A stretch of 11,465 nucleotides of DNA from an uncultured Gemmatimonadota bacterium (GCA_946479015.1 CAMLEQ010000085.1:1-11465), one strand, 5' to 3'; positions 1-6,597 are shown, counted from the stretch's first letter. A program made the numbers and translations. The notes: generated from the sequence alone by a model not told the origin.

Positions 1-67
1 CGCCGACGACGAGCATCGCCGCCGAGAAGACGCCGAGCTCGCGGCGCAGCTCGCTCGATCGCTCCAC
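1..67 (-). CDS. N-terminal fragment of a probable APC-family amino-acid permease
   Basis: Directly after the stop of the M24 peptidase gene, the minus strand opens a frame at a GTG (67-65) that runs off the left edge after 22 codons. The readable peptide contains LRRELGVFSAAMLVVG. This resembles the conserved start of APC-superfamily amino-acid permeases, in which a charged LxRxLG segment leads into the first membrane helix. Only 11 bp separate it from the peptidase stop codon, so the two genes are probably one operon. A peptidase that releases amino acids or dipeptides next to an amino-acid transporter makes functional sense, but that is inference. The start could also be the internal ATG at 16-14. 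The call rests on a short N-terminus and could change once the rest of the gene is seen. Confidence 0.55.
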   Translation of the reverse strand, partial: MERSSELRRELGVFSAAMLVVG

Positions 68-78
68 GGCGCGCGCGC

Positions 79-1257
79 TCAGACGACGAGCAGGTCGCGC
101 TGGTACTCGCGCGGGGTGATGAGCACCTCCCCCGCGCCGACGTACGCATTCACCTCGCTGCGCATCCCGATCTCCCCGCCGATGTAGACGCCGGGCTCGA
201 TCGAGAACGCCACGCCGGGGATGAGCGAGCGCTCCTCGCGCGTCTCGAAGTTGTCGATGTGCGGGCCGGAGCCGTGGAGCTGTCGCGAGTCGATCGAGTG
301 CCCCGTGCGGTGCGTGAACCACTCGCCGAAGCCGCGCTTCGTGATCACCGCGCGCGCCGCATCGTCCACCTCGCCGCCGCGGATCGGACGGCCGTGGGAC
401 ACGGCGTCGCGCACGGCGGCGATGGCGGCATCGCGTGCATCGCGCACCGCTTGCCACACCTCGATCGCTCGCGCGGAGGGAGCGCCGAGCGATCCCATCC
501 ACGTCTGGTCGGCGTAGACGCCGGTGGGGTCCTTGGCCCAGAGGTCGATGAGCAGCACGTCACCCATGCGGATCTCGCGCGGGCGGCTGGCGGAGGGAGC
601 GTAGTGCGGGTCGGCGGCGTTCGCCCCCGCGGCGACGATGGGCGGGTGGTCGAACTCGAGCCCCGCGGCGCCGAAGCGCTCGGCGATCCACTGCTGGAGC
701 TCGTGCTCGGCGATGGGAGTGTCCGAGCGAGCGCGCTCGCCGGCGAGCGTCATCGCCTCGCGCGCGACGCGCGCCACGATCTCCGCCGCGCGCACGTGCG
801 ACTCCAGGTGCGGGGGCGTCCACACCGCGTAGAAGCGGGTGACCAGGTCGGCGGAGGAGACCACCTGCGCCCCCGCGTTGCGCACCAGCTCCAGCACCCC
901 GGCGGGGACGCGATCGAGGTAGGGGACGGCATCGCCGGGGGAGTACTCCATCGCCACGCGCTTCCCGCGCACCAGGCGGGCGACCGTCTCCTCCAGCGCC
1001 TTCCAGGTGCTGTAGCGCTCGCGCCCCCACTCCGCCGGCCAGTCGCGCCACGGCCCCTGCTCGATGTTGTGCGTCACCGCCACCGGCACCCCCTGGCGCG
1101 GGATCAGCGCGAAGATCCGCCGCGTGACCATCCCCCGCAGCCCGAGCACCCCGCCGGCGATGGGATTGGTCCCCTGGAAGTCGTAGAGGAGCCAGCCATC
1201 GAGCTGGGACTCGGCGAGGGCGGATTGGAGATGGGGAAGCGTCGCGGGGTCGAGCAT
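79..1257 (-). CDS. M24 family metallopeptidase (Xaa-Pro aminopeptidase type)
   Basis: 392 aa, a normal length for two-domain prolidase/aminopeptidase P-like enzymes. The N-terminal creatinase-like domain covers about residues 1-145. The pita-bread catalytic domain covers about 155-392. All five dinuclear metal ligands of the M24 family are visible: Asp238 (VLLIDLWA), Asp250 (GVYADQTW), His320 (HRTGHSID), Glu354 (FSIEPGVY) and Glu368 (MRSEVNAY), so the enzyme should be active. It is expected to remove an N-terminal residue next to proline, or to split Xaa-Pro dipeptides, in the cytoplasm; no signal peptide is seen. The ATG start fits the domain start, but there is no clear Shine-Dalgarno site. 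The gene lies about 70 bp downstream of the palindromic element at 1325-1527. It is probably co-transcribed with the permease fragment at the left edge. Exact substrate is not predictable; creatinase or another M24 hydrolase remains possible. Confidence 0.9.
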   Translation of the reverse strand: MLDPATLPHLQSALAESQLDGWLLYDFQGTNPIAGGVLGLRGMVTRRIFALIPRQGVPVAVTHNIEQGPWRDWPAEWGRERYSTWKALEETVARLVRGKRVAMEYSPGDAVPYLDRVPAGVLELVRNAGAQVVSSADLVTRFYAVWTPPHLESHVRAAEIVARVAREAMTLAGERARSDTPIAEHELQQWIAERFGAAGLEFDHPPIVAAGANAADPHYAPSASRPREIRMGDVLLIDLWAKDPTGVYADQTWMGSLGAPSARAIEVWQAVRDARDAAIAAVRDAVSHGRPIRGGEVDDAARAVITKRGFGEWFTHRTGHSIDSRQLHGSGPHIDNFETREERSLIPGVAFSIEPGVYIGGEIGMRSEVNAYVGAGEVLITPREYQRDLLVV

Positions 1258-1324
1258 GTCAGTAGGGGAACGGGGCGCGAGGTGGTGGTCGGAGCTTAAG
1301 GTAGGGGCCGGGGCGGGAGGGGTC

Positions 1325-1406
1325 TAGGACCTGGTCGCTAGACCACCGAAGGACGCGTGTCGCGTGTGGGGAACTGACGGGGTGAGGAGGTAGGTACGGC
1401 GCGTGT
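1325..1406 (+). repeat. Left arm of the palindromic element
   Basis: Aligns end to end with the copy at 11384-11465. Shared blocks are TAGGACCTGGT, TAGACCACC, CGCGTGT, GCGTGTGGG, ACTGACGGG and TGAGGAGG, in the same order and nearly the same spacing. The substitutions fall mostly in the loop and linker positions of the small terminal hairpin. Confidence 0.85.
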
Positions 1407-1448
1407 GGGCTCGGCGGTAGAGAGAGTCCGCCTACACACGAACCTATT

Positions 1449-1527
1449 CTCGCTCTACCTCGCTCCTCTTCCCGTCAGTTCCCCACACGCCACACGCGTT
1501 TCATGGTGTTCTAACCACTATGTCCTA
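1449..1527 (-). repeat. Right arm of the palindromic element (inverted copy)
   Basis: Read on the minus strand it begins TAGGAC and keeps TAGA, CACCATG, CGCGTGTGGCGTGTGGGG, ACTGACGGG and GAGGTAGAGCG. It is closer to the arm at 11384-11465 than to its own partner arm in the CACCATG and GAGGTAGAGCG blocks. That fits a family of full-length elements whose two ends differ slightly. The stop codon of the neighbouring gene, TAG at 1520-1518, lies inside this arm. Confidence 0.85.
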
Positions 1528-2153
1528 TTTTCCCCTCTCATTGCTCTCCACTCCGTCCTCCACTCGCACGTCCCTTCCGCTCGCCCCTGACATCGTACAT
1601 GATCCACTGCACCACCGTCCGCGCCGAGGAGGCGGAGCAGCTCGCTCAGGAACGCCTCGTAGTAGGCGCACCCCGCGTTGCGGGGGGCGCTGGCGAGGGT
1701 GGTGGAGCGCGGGACCTCGAGGATGATGAACGAGCCCGTGCGGCGCACCACGCCGTTCAGGTAGCGCTCGGCGATCCGGCGCACCTGGCGAAGGGCGATG
1801 GGGCGTGCGAGGAGGGAGGGGAGCGACGCGATCAGCGAGCGGGTCGTCGACCCGATCGCCTCGTACGTCTGCTTGGCCAGGTAGCGGCCGGCGGCGCGGA
1901 ACACGGCCTCGGCGTCGGGGCGGCGGCCGATGAGGCGCGCGATCCCCACCGCCTCGTCGTGCCCCGTGCGCTGGTGCTTGCGCGCGGCGTCCGAGTAGCG
2001 CCGGATCTGCGCGTAGACCGTGTCGCTGAGCCCGAGGCGCTTGTTGCGGAGCTCCGGAACGAACTCCGCGTCGAGATCGTCATCGGGACTGTCGACGTTG
2101 CGCACCGCTTCCAGAAAGCTCAACGGAAGGAGTGCGTCCACCGTGATTGTCAT
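1518..2153 (-). CDS. V4R/DUF2378-like protein, unknown function
   Basis: 211 aa, no signal peptide and no membrane segment. The middle part (about residues 40-135) is helical and Arg-rich. The C-terminal part (about 140-200) ends with the cysteine pattern C-Q-G-R-A-E-G-T-C-E-W (Cys188, Cys196), with another Cys at 162. This resembles the end of V4R (4-vinyl reductase) domains and of the DUF2378/TIGR02265 proteins of Myxococcales. Members of the V4R superfamily often bind small hydrophobic ligands or metals and act as sensors; that is family knowledge, not shown here. A candidate promoter sits upstream at 2187-2215. The last codons are odd: after the conserved CEW motif the gene uses AGG, AGA, AGA, AAT and ACA, unlike the GC-ending codons of the rest, and the final codons and stop come from the palindromic element. 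The C-terminal tail is therefore probably not the ancestral one. Confidence 0.6.
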   Translation of the reverse strand: MTITVDALLPLSFLEAVRNVDSPDDDLDAEFVPELRNKRLGLSDTVYAQIRRYSDAARKHQRTGHDEAVGIARLIGRRPDAEAVFRAAGRYLAKQTYEAIGSTTRSLIASLPSLLARPIALRQVRRIAERYLNGVVRRTGSFIILEVPRSTTLASAPRNAGCAYYEAFLSELLRLLGADGGAVDHVRCQGRAEGTCEWRTEWRAMRGENRT

Positions 2154-2186
2154 GGATGGGGGGAGGGTGCGGTGAGGCGGTCCGCA

Positions 2187-2215
2187 AAGCTAACCAGCCG
2201 CCGAGACCCGTTCAA
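2187..2215 (-). promoter_or_regulatory. Candidate housekeeping promoter of the V4R-like gene
   Basis: On the minus strand, TTGAAC (2215-2210) is followed by a 17-bp spacer and TAGCTT (2192-2187), about 34 bp before the start codon at 2153. The -35 box matches the sigma-70 consensus at 4 of 6 positions and the -10 box at 3 of 6. Support comes from the same -10 hexamer with the same 17-bp spacing upstream of the aquaporin gene (10592-10620). Confidence 0.45.
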
Positions 2216-2306
2216 GCACGCCCGCTGGAACCGGGGGCGTGTCCCGGAGCTTGAATAGGCGTGCCGGCGTCGGAGCCGGAGGCCCAGACTCATTGACACA
2301 CCTGCA

Positions 2307-2591
2307 ATGACGACCACCGACGATTCGCCAGGCGATCCGACGACGATGTCCTGTTCCGAGGTTCTCGAGCGCATGTACGAGTTCCTCGACGGGGAGCTCA
2401 CGACCGAGGTGCAGGAGCGCATCCGCGTGCACCTGTCGTTGTGCCGGCGCTGCTACCCGCACTTCCGGCACGAGGAGGTGTTCCTCCGCTTCATCGAGCG
2501 GCGCGCGCAGATCGAGAAGGCGCCGCCGGCGCTACGGCGGAAGATCATGCAGATGCTCGTGAACGAGGAAGCATCGCGGCATCCGGAGTGA
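2307..2591 (+). CDS. RsrA-type zinc-binding anti-sigma factor (ZAS family)
   Basis: 94 aa. The zinc ligands Cys16, His42, Cys46 and Cys49 have the same spacings as in Streptomyces RsrA (Cys11, His37, Cys41, Cys44), and the context CSEVLERMYEFLDGE and HLSLCRRC is typical of that family. RsrA-like proteins hold an ECF sigma factor inactive through a zinc site. Thiol oxidation forms a disulfide, releases zinc and frees the sigma factor. By family knowledge this is therefore a candidate redox switch. No sigma factor gene precedes it here; the upstream gene is divergent and unrelated. The ATG at 2307 has no Shine-Dalgarno site, and an internal ATG at 2346, two codons before Cys16, is a possible alternative start. 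The stop overlaps the GTG of the DUF92 gene (GTGA at 2588-2591), so it appears to head the operon that runs to 9184. Confidence 0.8.
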   Translation: MTTTDDSPGDPTTMSCSEVLERMYEFLDGELTTEVQERIRVHLSLCRRCYPHFRHEEVFLRFIERRAQIEKAPPALRRKIMQMLVNEEASRHPE

Positions 2592-3370
2592 TCTGGCGCG
2601 CGCTGGCCGGCCTCGCGGTCGCCGCGCTCGTGTCCCTCGCCGCGCGGCGCGCGGGCGCGCTCTCACCCTCGGGGGTGATCGCCGCCATCGCCGCCGGCAC
2701 GATCAGCGTGGCCGCTGGGTGGTCGTGGGGCGCGCTCCTCATCGCCTTCTTTCTCTCCTCCACCGCCCTCTCGCGCTGGCGCGAGCGCGCCAAGGCCGAG
2801 CGCACCATGATGATCGCGGCCAAGGGAGGGCGGCGCGACGCGGCGCAGGTGCTGGCGAACGGTGGCCCGTTCGCGCTCGCCGCGCTCCTCTCCCTGCTCC
2901 ACCCCGCTCCCGCGTGGCCGCTCCTGGGCGCCGGGGCACTCGCGGCCGCATCCGCGGATACGTGGGGGACGGAAGTCGGCACGCTCGCCGCCGCACCGCC
3001 GCGGCTCATCACGAGCTGGCGGACGGTCCCCACGGGCACCTCGGGGGCCGTGTCCGCGCCAGGGCTCGCCGCCTCGGCGGCCGGTGCGCTGTTCATCGCG
3101 GGGGTGGCGCTCGCGCTCGGCTGGCCCGCGCGCGCGGCGCTGGCCGGCGGGGTGGGCGGCATGGCGGGCGCGCTCGCCGACTCGCTCCTTGGCGCGCTCT
3201 GGCAGGCGAGGCGCCACTGCCCGGCCTGCGGCACGGGCACGGAGCGTGACGTCCACGGCTGCGGAACGCGCACCGAGCGCGCTGGAGGGATCGCATGGAT
3301 GGACAACGACGCGGTGAACCTGCTGAGCGGCATGATCGGCGCGGCGGCGGCGCTCCTGCTGGGAGCGTGA
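2588..3370 (+). CDS. DUF92 family membrane protein (VTE6-like phytyl-phosphate kinase family)
   Basis: 260 aa from the GTG at 2588; the frame is open further upstream, but only within the anti-sigma gene. The protein is strongly hydrophobic, with several predicted membrane helices. DUF92 signature segments are visible in order: RRDAAQVLANGG (82-93), SADTWGTEVG (122-131), PTGTSGAVS (148-156), a Cys-rich segment with CPAC (211-214) and Cys225, and WMDNDAVN (237-244). Plant and cyanobacterial members such as VTE6 phosphorylate phytyl phosphate to phytyl diphosphate, using conserved acidic residues; most bacterial members are uncharacterised. Start and stop both lie in GTGA overlaps with the neighbours, which implies translational coupling. 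Its place in front of a flavoprotein and a methyltransferase is compatible with a role in prenyl-lipid or prenylated-product synthesis, but this is inference. Confidence 0.8.
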   Translation: MIWRALAGLAVAALVSLAARRAGALSPSGVIAAIAAGTISVAAGWSWGALLIAFFLSSTALSRWRERAKAERTMMIAAKGGRRDAAQVLANGGPFALAALLSLLHPAPAWPLLGAGALAAASADTWGTEVGTLAAAPPRLITSWRTVPTGTSGAVSAPGLAASAAGALFIAGVALALGWPARAALAGGVGGMAGALADSLLGALWQARRHCPACGTGTERDVHGCGTRTERAGGIAWMDNDAVNLLSGMIGAAAALLLGA

Positions 3371-4836
3371 CGCGGCTGGGCACGCGCCCGCGCGTGCTGC
3401 TCGCCAGCACCAACCGCGAGCGCCAGCCCATGCCCGTGGTGCCGAACGGGGTGGCGTGCGTCGCCTCCGCGCTCGAGGCCGCCGGGTGCGACGTGCGCGT
3501 GGTGGATCTCTGCTTCGCGCGCGACCCGCTCGCCGCCGCGCGCGAGGCCGCGCGGGCGCACCGCCCCGATGTGATCGGCGTCTCCGTGCGCAACATCGAC
3601 AACAGCGATCTCGTGGCGTTGCGCCACTACACCCCCGAGGCGTCGGGGATGCTGCGCGCGCTCCGCGAGGGCGCGCCAGGCGCCACGGTGATCGCCGGCG
3701 GGGCCGCGTTCGGCGTCGCCCCCGACGCGCTCTTCCGCGAGCTGGGCGTGGACTACGCCGTCGCCGGCGATGGCGAGCGCGCGACCGTTGCGGTGGTGGA
3801 GGCGCTCGCCGCGGGGCGGGCGCCCGGCGCGATCCCCGGCGTCTTCAGGCGCGACCGCGGCGGCGTGAGCTTCTCCGCCCCCGCGTCCGACGCCGACATC
3901 GACGCGCTCCCCACGGCGCGCCTGCACCGGTGGCTCGACCTGCGCGCGTACGAACGGCGCGGCGGGACGGTGCCCATCCAGACGAAGCGCGGGTGCGTGT
4001 TCAAGTGCATCTACTGCACGTACCTGAACGTGGAGGGGTGGGGGTATCGCCTGCGCGAGCCGGAGCGCGTGGCGGAGGAGATCGCCGAGCTCGCGCGCGA
4101 CGCCGGCGTGCGGCACTTCGAGTTCGTGGACTCCACCTTCAACTCTCCGCCGCGCCACGCGGCGGAGGTGTGCGAGGCGATCGCGCGGCGCGGCCTCCGT
4201 CTCTCGCTCGACACCACGAACTTCACGCCGGCGAGCGTCCCCTCCTGGCTGCTGCCGGAAATGCGGCGCGCCGGATTCCGCTGGCTCGGCATCACCGCCG
4301 AGAGCGCGAGCGATCCGGTGCTCGACCGGCTCGGCAAGGGGTTCGACACCGCGCGGCTGCACGCGGCGGCGGCGGACGTGGAGCACGCGGGGATCGGCGT
4401 GCTCTGGATCTTCCTCGTCGGCGGCCCGGGGGAGACGCCGGAGACACTGGAGGAGACGCTGCGCTTCGCGGCATGGCGCATGTCGCGCGGCGACGCGGTG
4501 TATCTCACCGTGGGACTGCGCATCTATCCGGGCACCACGCTCCACCGCATCGCGATCGACGAGGGGGTGGTGGAGGCGACCGATCCGCTGTTGCTCCCGC
4601 GCTTCTACTTCTCCGAGGCGCTCGGGCTCGAGCGCGCGGTGGAGCGGCTGCGGCGCTTCGCCGCCGGCCACCCGCGCTTCATGTTCTCCGCCGACTCGCG
4701 CTCCCCGCTCCTGCCGTACCTCACGCGGCTCGCCTCGGTGCTCCACCTGCCGCGCCCGCACTGGCGCTACATGGGGCTCTTCCAGCGCCTGACGAGACTG
4801 CGCGCGGGAGCGGCGGGAATCGGGAGCGCGTCGTGA
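3367..4836 (+). CDS. B12-binding-type radical SAM protein
   Basis: 489 aa. The N-terminal half (about residues 8-150) is a Rossmann-like fold of the cobalamin-binding type, with VLLAST at the start, DVIGVSVRNID (68-78), TVIAGGAAF (107-115) and GDGERA (134-139). The radical SAM domain follows, with the [4Fe-4S] motif CxxxCxxC at Cys210, Cys214 and Cys217, and GGPGET (352-357). No DxHxxG cobalamin lower-axial-ligand motif is visible, so if B12 is bound it would be base-off/His-off, or binding may be lost. Possible reactions include methylation at an unactivated carbon or a radical ring rearrangement; the substrate cannot be read from the sequence. GTG at 3367 was chosen because it overlaps the previous stop (GTGA) and lies just before the conserved fold; the frame is open to 3295. 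The stop overlaps the start of the flavoprotein gene in the same way. Confidence 0.85.
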   Translation: MTRLGTRPRVLLASTNRERQPMPVVPNGVACVASALEAAGCDVRVVDLCFARDPLAAAREAARAHRPDVIGVSVRNIDNSDLVALRHYTPEASGMLRALREGAPGATVIAGGAAFGVAPDALFRELGVDYAVAGDGERATVAVVEALAAGRAPGAIPGVFRRDRGGVSFSAPASDADIDALPTARLHRWLDLRAYERRGGTVPIQTKRGCVFKCIYCTYLNVEGWGYRLREPERVAEEIAELARDAGVRHFEFVDSTFNSPPRHAAEVCEAIARRGLRLSLDTTNFTPASVPSWLLPEMRRAGFRWLGITAESASDPVLDRLGKGFDTARLHAAAADVEHAGIGVLWIFLVGGPGETPETLEETLRFAAWRMSRGDAVYLTVGLRIYPGTTLHRIAIDEGVVEATDPLLLPRFYFSEALGLERAVERLRRFAAGHPRFMFSADSRSPLLPYLTRLASVLHLPRPHWRYMGLFQRLTRLRAGAAGIGSAS

Positions 4837-6062
4837 GCGATGCGCGAGTGATCGTGGTGGGAGGCGGCCCCGCGGGGTGCTCCACCGCCTGGCACCTCGC
4901 GCGCGCGGGGGTGGACGTGCTGCTCCTCGACCGCGCCCACTTCCCGCGCGACAAGCCGTGCGCCGAGTACCTGAGCCCCGAGGCGTCGCGCGTGCTGGAG
5001 AAGATGGACGCGCTCGCGGCGTGCGAGCGCTCGGGGGCGGCGCACCTGGCGGGGATGATCGTGCGCGCGCCGTCGGGGGAGCGCATCCACGGCGACTTCG
5101 CGGCGGCGCACGGCTGGCACGGCTTCCGCGACCGCGGGCTGGCGCTGCGCCGCCGCGCGCTCGACGCGATCCTCCTGGAGCGTGCGCGCGCCGCGGGGGC
5201 GAGCGTGGCGGAAGGGGTGCGCGTCACCGACGTGGTGCGCGACGCGACGGGGGTGGTGCGCGGGGTGCGCGCGCTCGACGACGGGGGGCGCGCCGTGGAG
5301 CTCGGCGCGGCGCTGGTGGTGGGCGCCGACGGGCTGCGGTCGGTGGTGGCGCGCCGGCTCGGGCTCGTGCGCCGCGCGCGCGCGCCGCGGCGCGTGGCGT
5401 TCGTGGCGCACTACCGCGGCGTGCGCGAGGTGGGCGAGTACGGCGAGATGCACGTGGAACGCGACGGCTACGCCGGGATCGCCCCGGTGGACGACGGGGT
5501 GACGAACGTGGCAGTGGTGGTCCCGCACGCGCGGCTGCGCGCCGGCGGCGTCGATGCGGCGGCGCTCTTCGACGGTTGGCTCGCCAGCCACCCGCACCTC
5601 GCCCCGCGCTTCATCGGCGCCGAGCGCATCTCCCCCGTCCGCGCGACAGGCCCATTCGCCCAGCGCGCGCCGCGCGCCTGGGCACCCGGCGCCGCGCTCG
5701 TGGGAGACGCCGCCGATTTCTTCGACCCGTTCACCGGCGAGGGGATCTACGCCGCCCTTCACGGCGGCGAGCTGCTCGCCCCCGCCATCGTGGAGTCGCT
5801 CGGCGCTCCGCATCGGCGAGCCGCGGATGCGGCGCTCGCCGGCTACGACCACGACCGCCACGCCGCGTTCGGCGGCAAGTGGCGCGTGGAGCGCCTCGTC
5901 GCCCTCGCCGTCGCCTTCCCCGCGCTCATGAACCGCGCCGCCCACACCCTCTCCCGCCACAAGGAGATGGCCGACCTGTTCGTGGGTGTCGCCGGCGACT
6001 TCGTCCCCCCTCGCGCGATACTCTCCCCGCGCTACCTTGCCAAGCTGTTGCTGAGCCCCTGA
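4833..6062 (+). CDS. FAD-dependent oxidoreductase (geranylgeranyl reductase / aromatic monooxygenase type)
   Basis: 409 aa. The FAD-binding motif GGGPAG is at 10-15, and an acidic residue ends the second strand (LLLDRAHFPRDKPC, 30-43). The DG motif ADGLRS is at 165-170. The GD motif VGDAADFFDPFTGEGI is at 290-305. Together these define the PHBH-like flavoprotein fold shared by geranylgeranyl reductases, flavin-dependent halogenases and ring hydroxylases. KPCAEYLSPEAS (41-52) corresponds to the KPCG-type signature common in the geranylgeranyl-reductase branch, with Ala in place of Gly. No halogenase WxWxIP motif is seen. It may reduce double bonds of a prenyl chain or hydroxylate/oxidise an aromatic intermediate; the sequence cannot decide. 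The GTG start at 4833 overlaps the radical SAM stop (GTGA) and has GGGAG at 4822-4826, six bases upstream. The flavin reductase gene follows after a C-rich gap. Confidence 0.85.
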   Translation: MSDARVIVVGGGPAGCSTAWHLARAGVDVLLLDRAHFPRDKPCAEYLSPEASRVLEKMDALAACERSGAAHLAGMIVRAPSGERIHGDFAAAHGWHGFRDRGLALRRRALDAILLERARAAGASVAEGVRVTDVVRDATGVVRGVRALDDGGRAVELGAALVVGADGLRSVVARRLGLVRRARAPRRVAFVAHYRGVREVGEYGEMHVERDGYAGIAPVDDGVTNVAVVVPHARLRAGGVDAAALFDGWLASHPHLAPRFIGAERISPVRATGPFAQRAPRAWAPGAALVGDAADFFDPFTGEGIYAALHGGELLAPAIVESLGAPHRRAADAALAGYDHDRHAAFGGKWRVERLVALAVAFPALMNRAAHTLSRHKEMADLFVGVAGDFVPPRAILSPRYLAKLLLSP

Positions 6063-6119
6063 CCCCCACCCCCCTTCACCCGAGATCCCCCTGCCCCCCG
6101 GCCCCCGGCCCCTCGCCCC
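6063..6119 (-). other. G-quadruplex-prone tract on the template strand of the operon
   Basis: The 60-bp gap between the flavoprotein and flavin reductase genes is almost pure cytosine on the plus strand. It has seven runs of four to six C (6063-6067, 6069-6074, 6087-6091, 6094-6099, 6102-6106, 6109-6112, 6116-6119). The minus strand therefore carries seven G-runs, five of them separated by loops of only 2-3 bases, well within the usual G4 pattern. This is the only long intergenic gap inside the operon, and it leaves the following gene without a Shine-Dalgarno site. Confidence 0.6.
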
Positions 6120-6122
6120 TAG

Positions 6123-6596
6123 ATGATAGATCCGGCCCTCTTCCGCAGCGTCCTCGGCCGCTTCGCCTGCGGCGTCACCGTCCTCACCGCCCGCGATGCG
6201 CAAGGCACCGATCACGGGATGACCGTGAGCGCCTTCTGCTCGCTCAGCCTCGACCCCACGCTCGTGCTCGTGTGCGTCGAGCACACCGCCGTGATGCACG
6301 GCGTGCTCGAGGACGCCACGCACTTCGCCGTGAACATCCTGTCGGCGGAGCAGGAGTCCATCTCGCGCCGCTTCGCCGAGCAGATGGAGGACCGCTTCGA
6401 TGGGATCGGCTACACGCGCGGGATCACCGGGCTCGTGCTGCTGGAGGGGATCCTGGCGTACATCGAGTGCCGGGTGACGGCGCGCCACCCCGGCGGGGAC
6501 CACACGATCGTGATCGGCGAGGTGGTGGCCGCGGAAGCGTTCGCGGAACGCCCCCTGCTGTACTACCGCGGCGGGTACGCGCAACTGGAGCGGTGA
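6123..6596 (+). CDS. Flavin reductase domain protein (FMN-binding split-barrel)
   Basis: 157 aa, the usual length of the short flavin reductases that serve two-component monooxygenases. Family features are GVTVLTA (17-23), GMTVSAFCSLSLDPTLVLVC (32-51), FAVNIL (68-73), DHTIVIGEV (126-134) and PLLYYRGGY (144-152). Such enzymes use NAD(P)H to reduce free FMN or FAD, which is passed to a partner oxygenase. The flavoprotein encoded just upstream is the obvious candidate partner, although PHBH-fold enzymes often reduce their own FAD, so the pairing is inferred. The ATG is preceded by a C-rich tract and no Shine-Dalgarno site, unlike most other genes of the operon. The methyltransferase reading frame opens directly after the stop. 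Confidence 0.88.
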   Translation: MIDPALFRSVLGRFACGVTVLTARDAQGTDHGMTVSAFCSLSLDPTLVLVCVEHTAVMHGVLEDATHFAVNILSAEQESISRRFAEQMEDRFDGIGYTRGITGLVLLEGILAYIECRVTARHPGGDHTIVIGEVVAAEAFAERPLLYYRGGYAQLER

Positions 6597-6597
6597 C

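Larger units (their letters stand above)
1325..1527. mobile_element. MITE-like palindromic element with long imperfect inverted repeats
   Basis: A 203-bp segment begins TAGGAC and ends GTCCTA. Its two halves are imperfect inverted copies of each other for about 80 bp each. The best-matching block is an exact 20-nt match, with 1362-1381 on the plus strand equal to 1471-1490 on the minus strand. Each arm begins with a small palindrome (TGGTC-loop-GACCA on the left) and contains the repeat CGCGTGTxGCGTGTGG. A third, plus-oriented arm occurs at 11384-11465, which shows that this is a dispersed repeat and not a one-off. No open reading frame of note is inside. If the element proper is GGAC...GTCC, it is flanked by TA on each side. 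TA duplication is the signature of IS630/Tc1-mariner-type transposition, so a non-autonomous MITE is the best guess. A REP/BIME-like pair of palindromes, or a structured RNA, are alternatives. It lies between two minus-strand genes and would fold into one long hairpin if transcribed. Confidence 0.75.

Noticed and set aside
1298..1303. Possible minus-strand -10 box (TACCTT) for the M24 peptidase gene
   Set aside because: No acceptable -35 box lies at the right distance, so a promoter is not supported.
1325..1527. CRISPR array or phage attachment site
   Set aside because: The repeat occurs as one inverted pair plus a distant copy, with no regular spacers, Cas genes, integrase or tRNA nearby.
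1405..1590. 61-codon plus-strand open frame over the palindromic element
   Set aside because: It lies within a dispersed inverted repeat and the end of the opposite gene, with no start signal or recognisable protein.
2231..2279. Two short hairpins (CCGGG/CCCGG at 2231-2247, CCGGC/GCCGG at 2264-2279) in the operon leader
   Set aside because: Five-base GC stems are expected by chance at this base composition, and no operator or riboswitch pattern is recognisable.
2293..2298. Perfect TTGACA -35 box before the anti-sigma gene
   Set aside because: It is only 9 bp before the start codon, and no -10 box occurs 16-18 bp further on.
2545..4761. Open frame of 738 codons on the minus strand
   Set aside because: It lies opposite the DUF92 and radical SAM genes, is full of Arg, Ala, His and Gly repeats, and matches no fold. 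It is an effect of very high GC content.
4833..6062. Flavin-dependent halogenase
   Set aside because: The fold is shared, but the halogenase WxWxIP motif is not visible, so the general FAD oxidoreductase call was kept.
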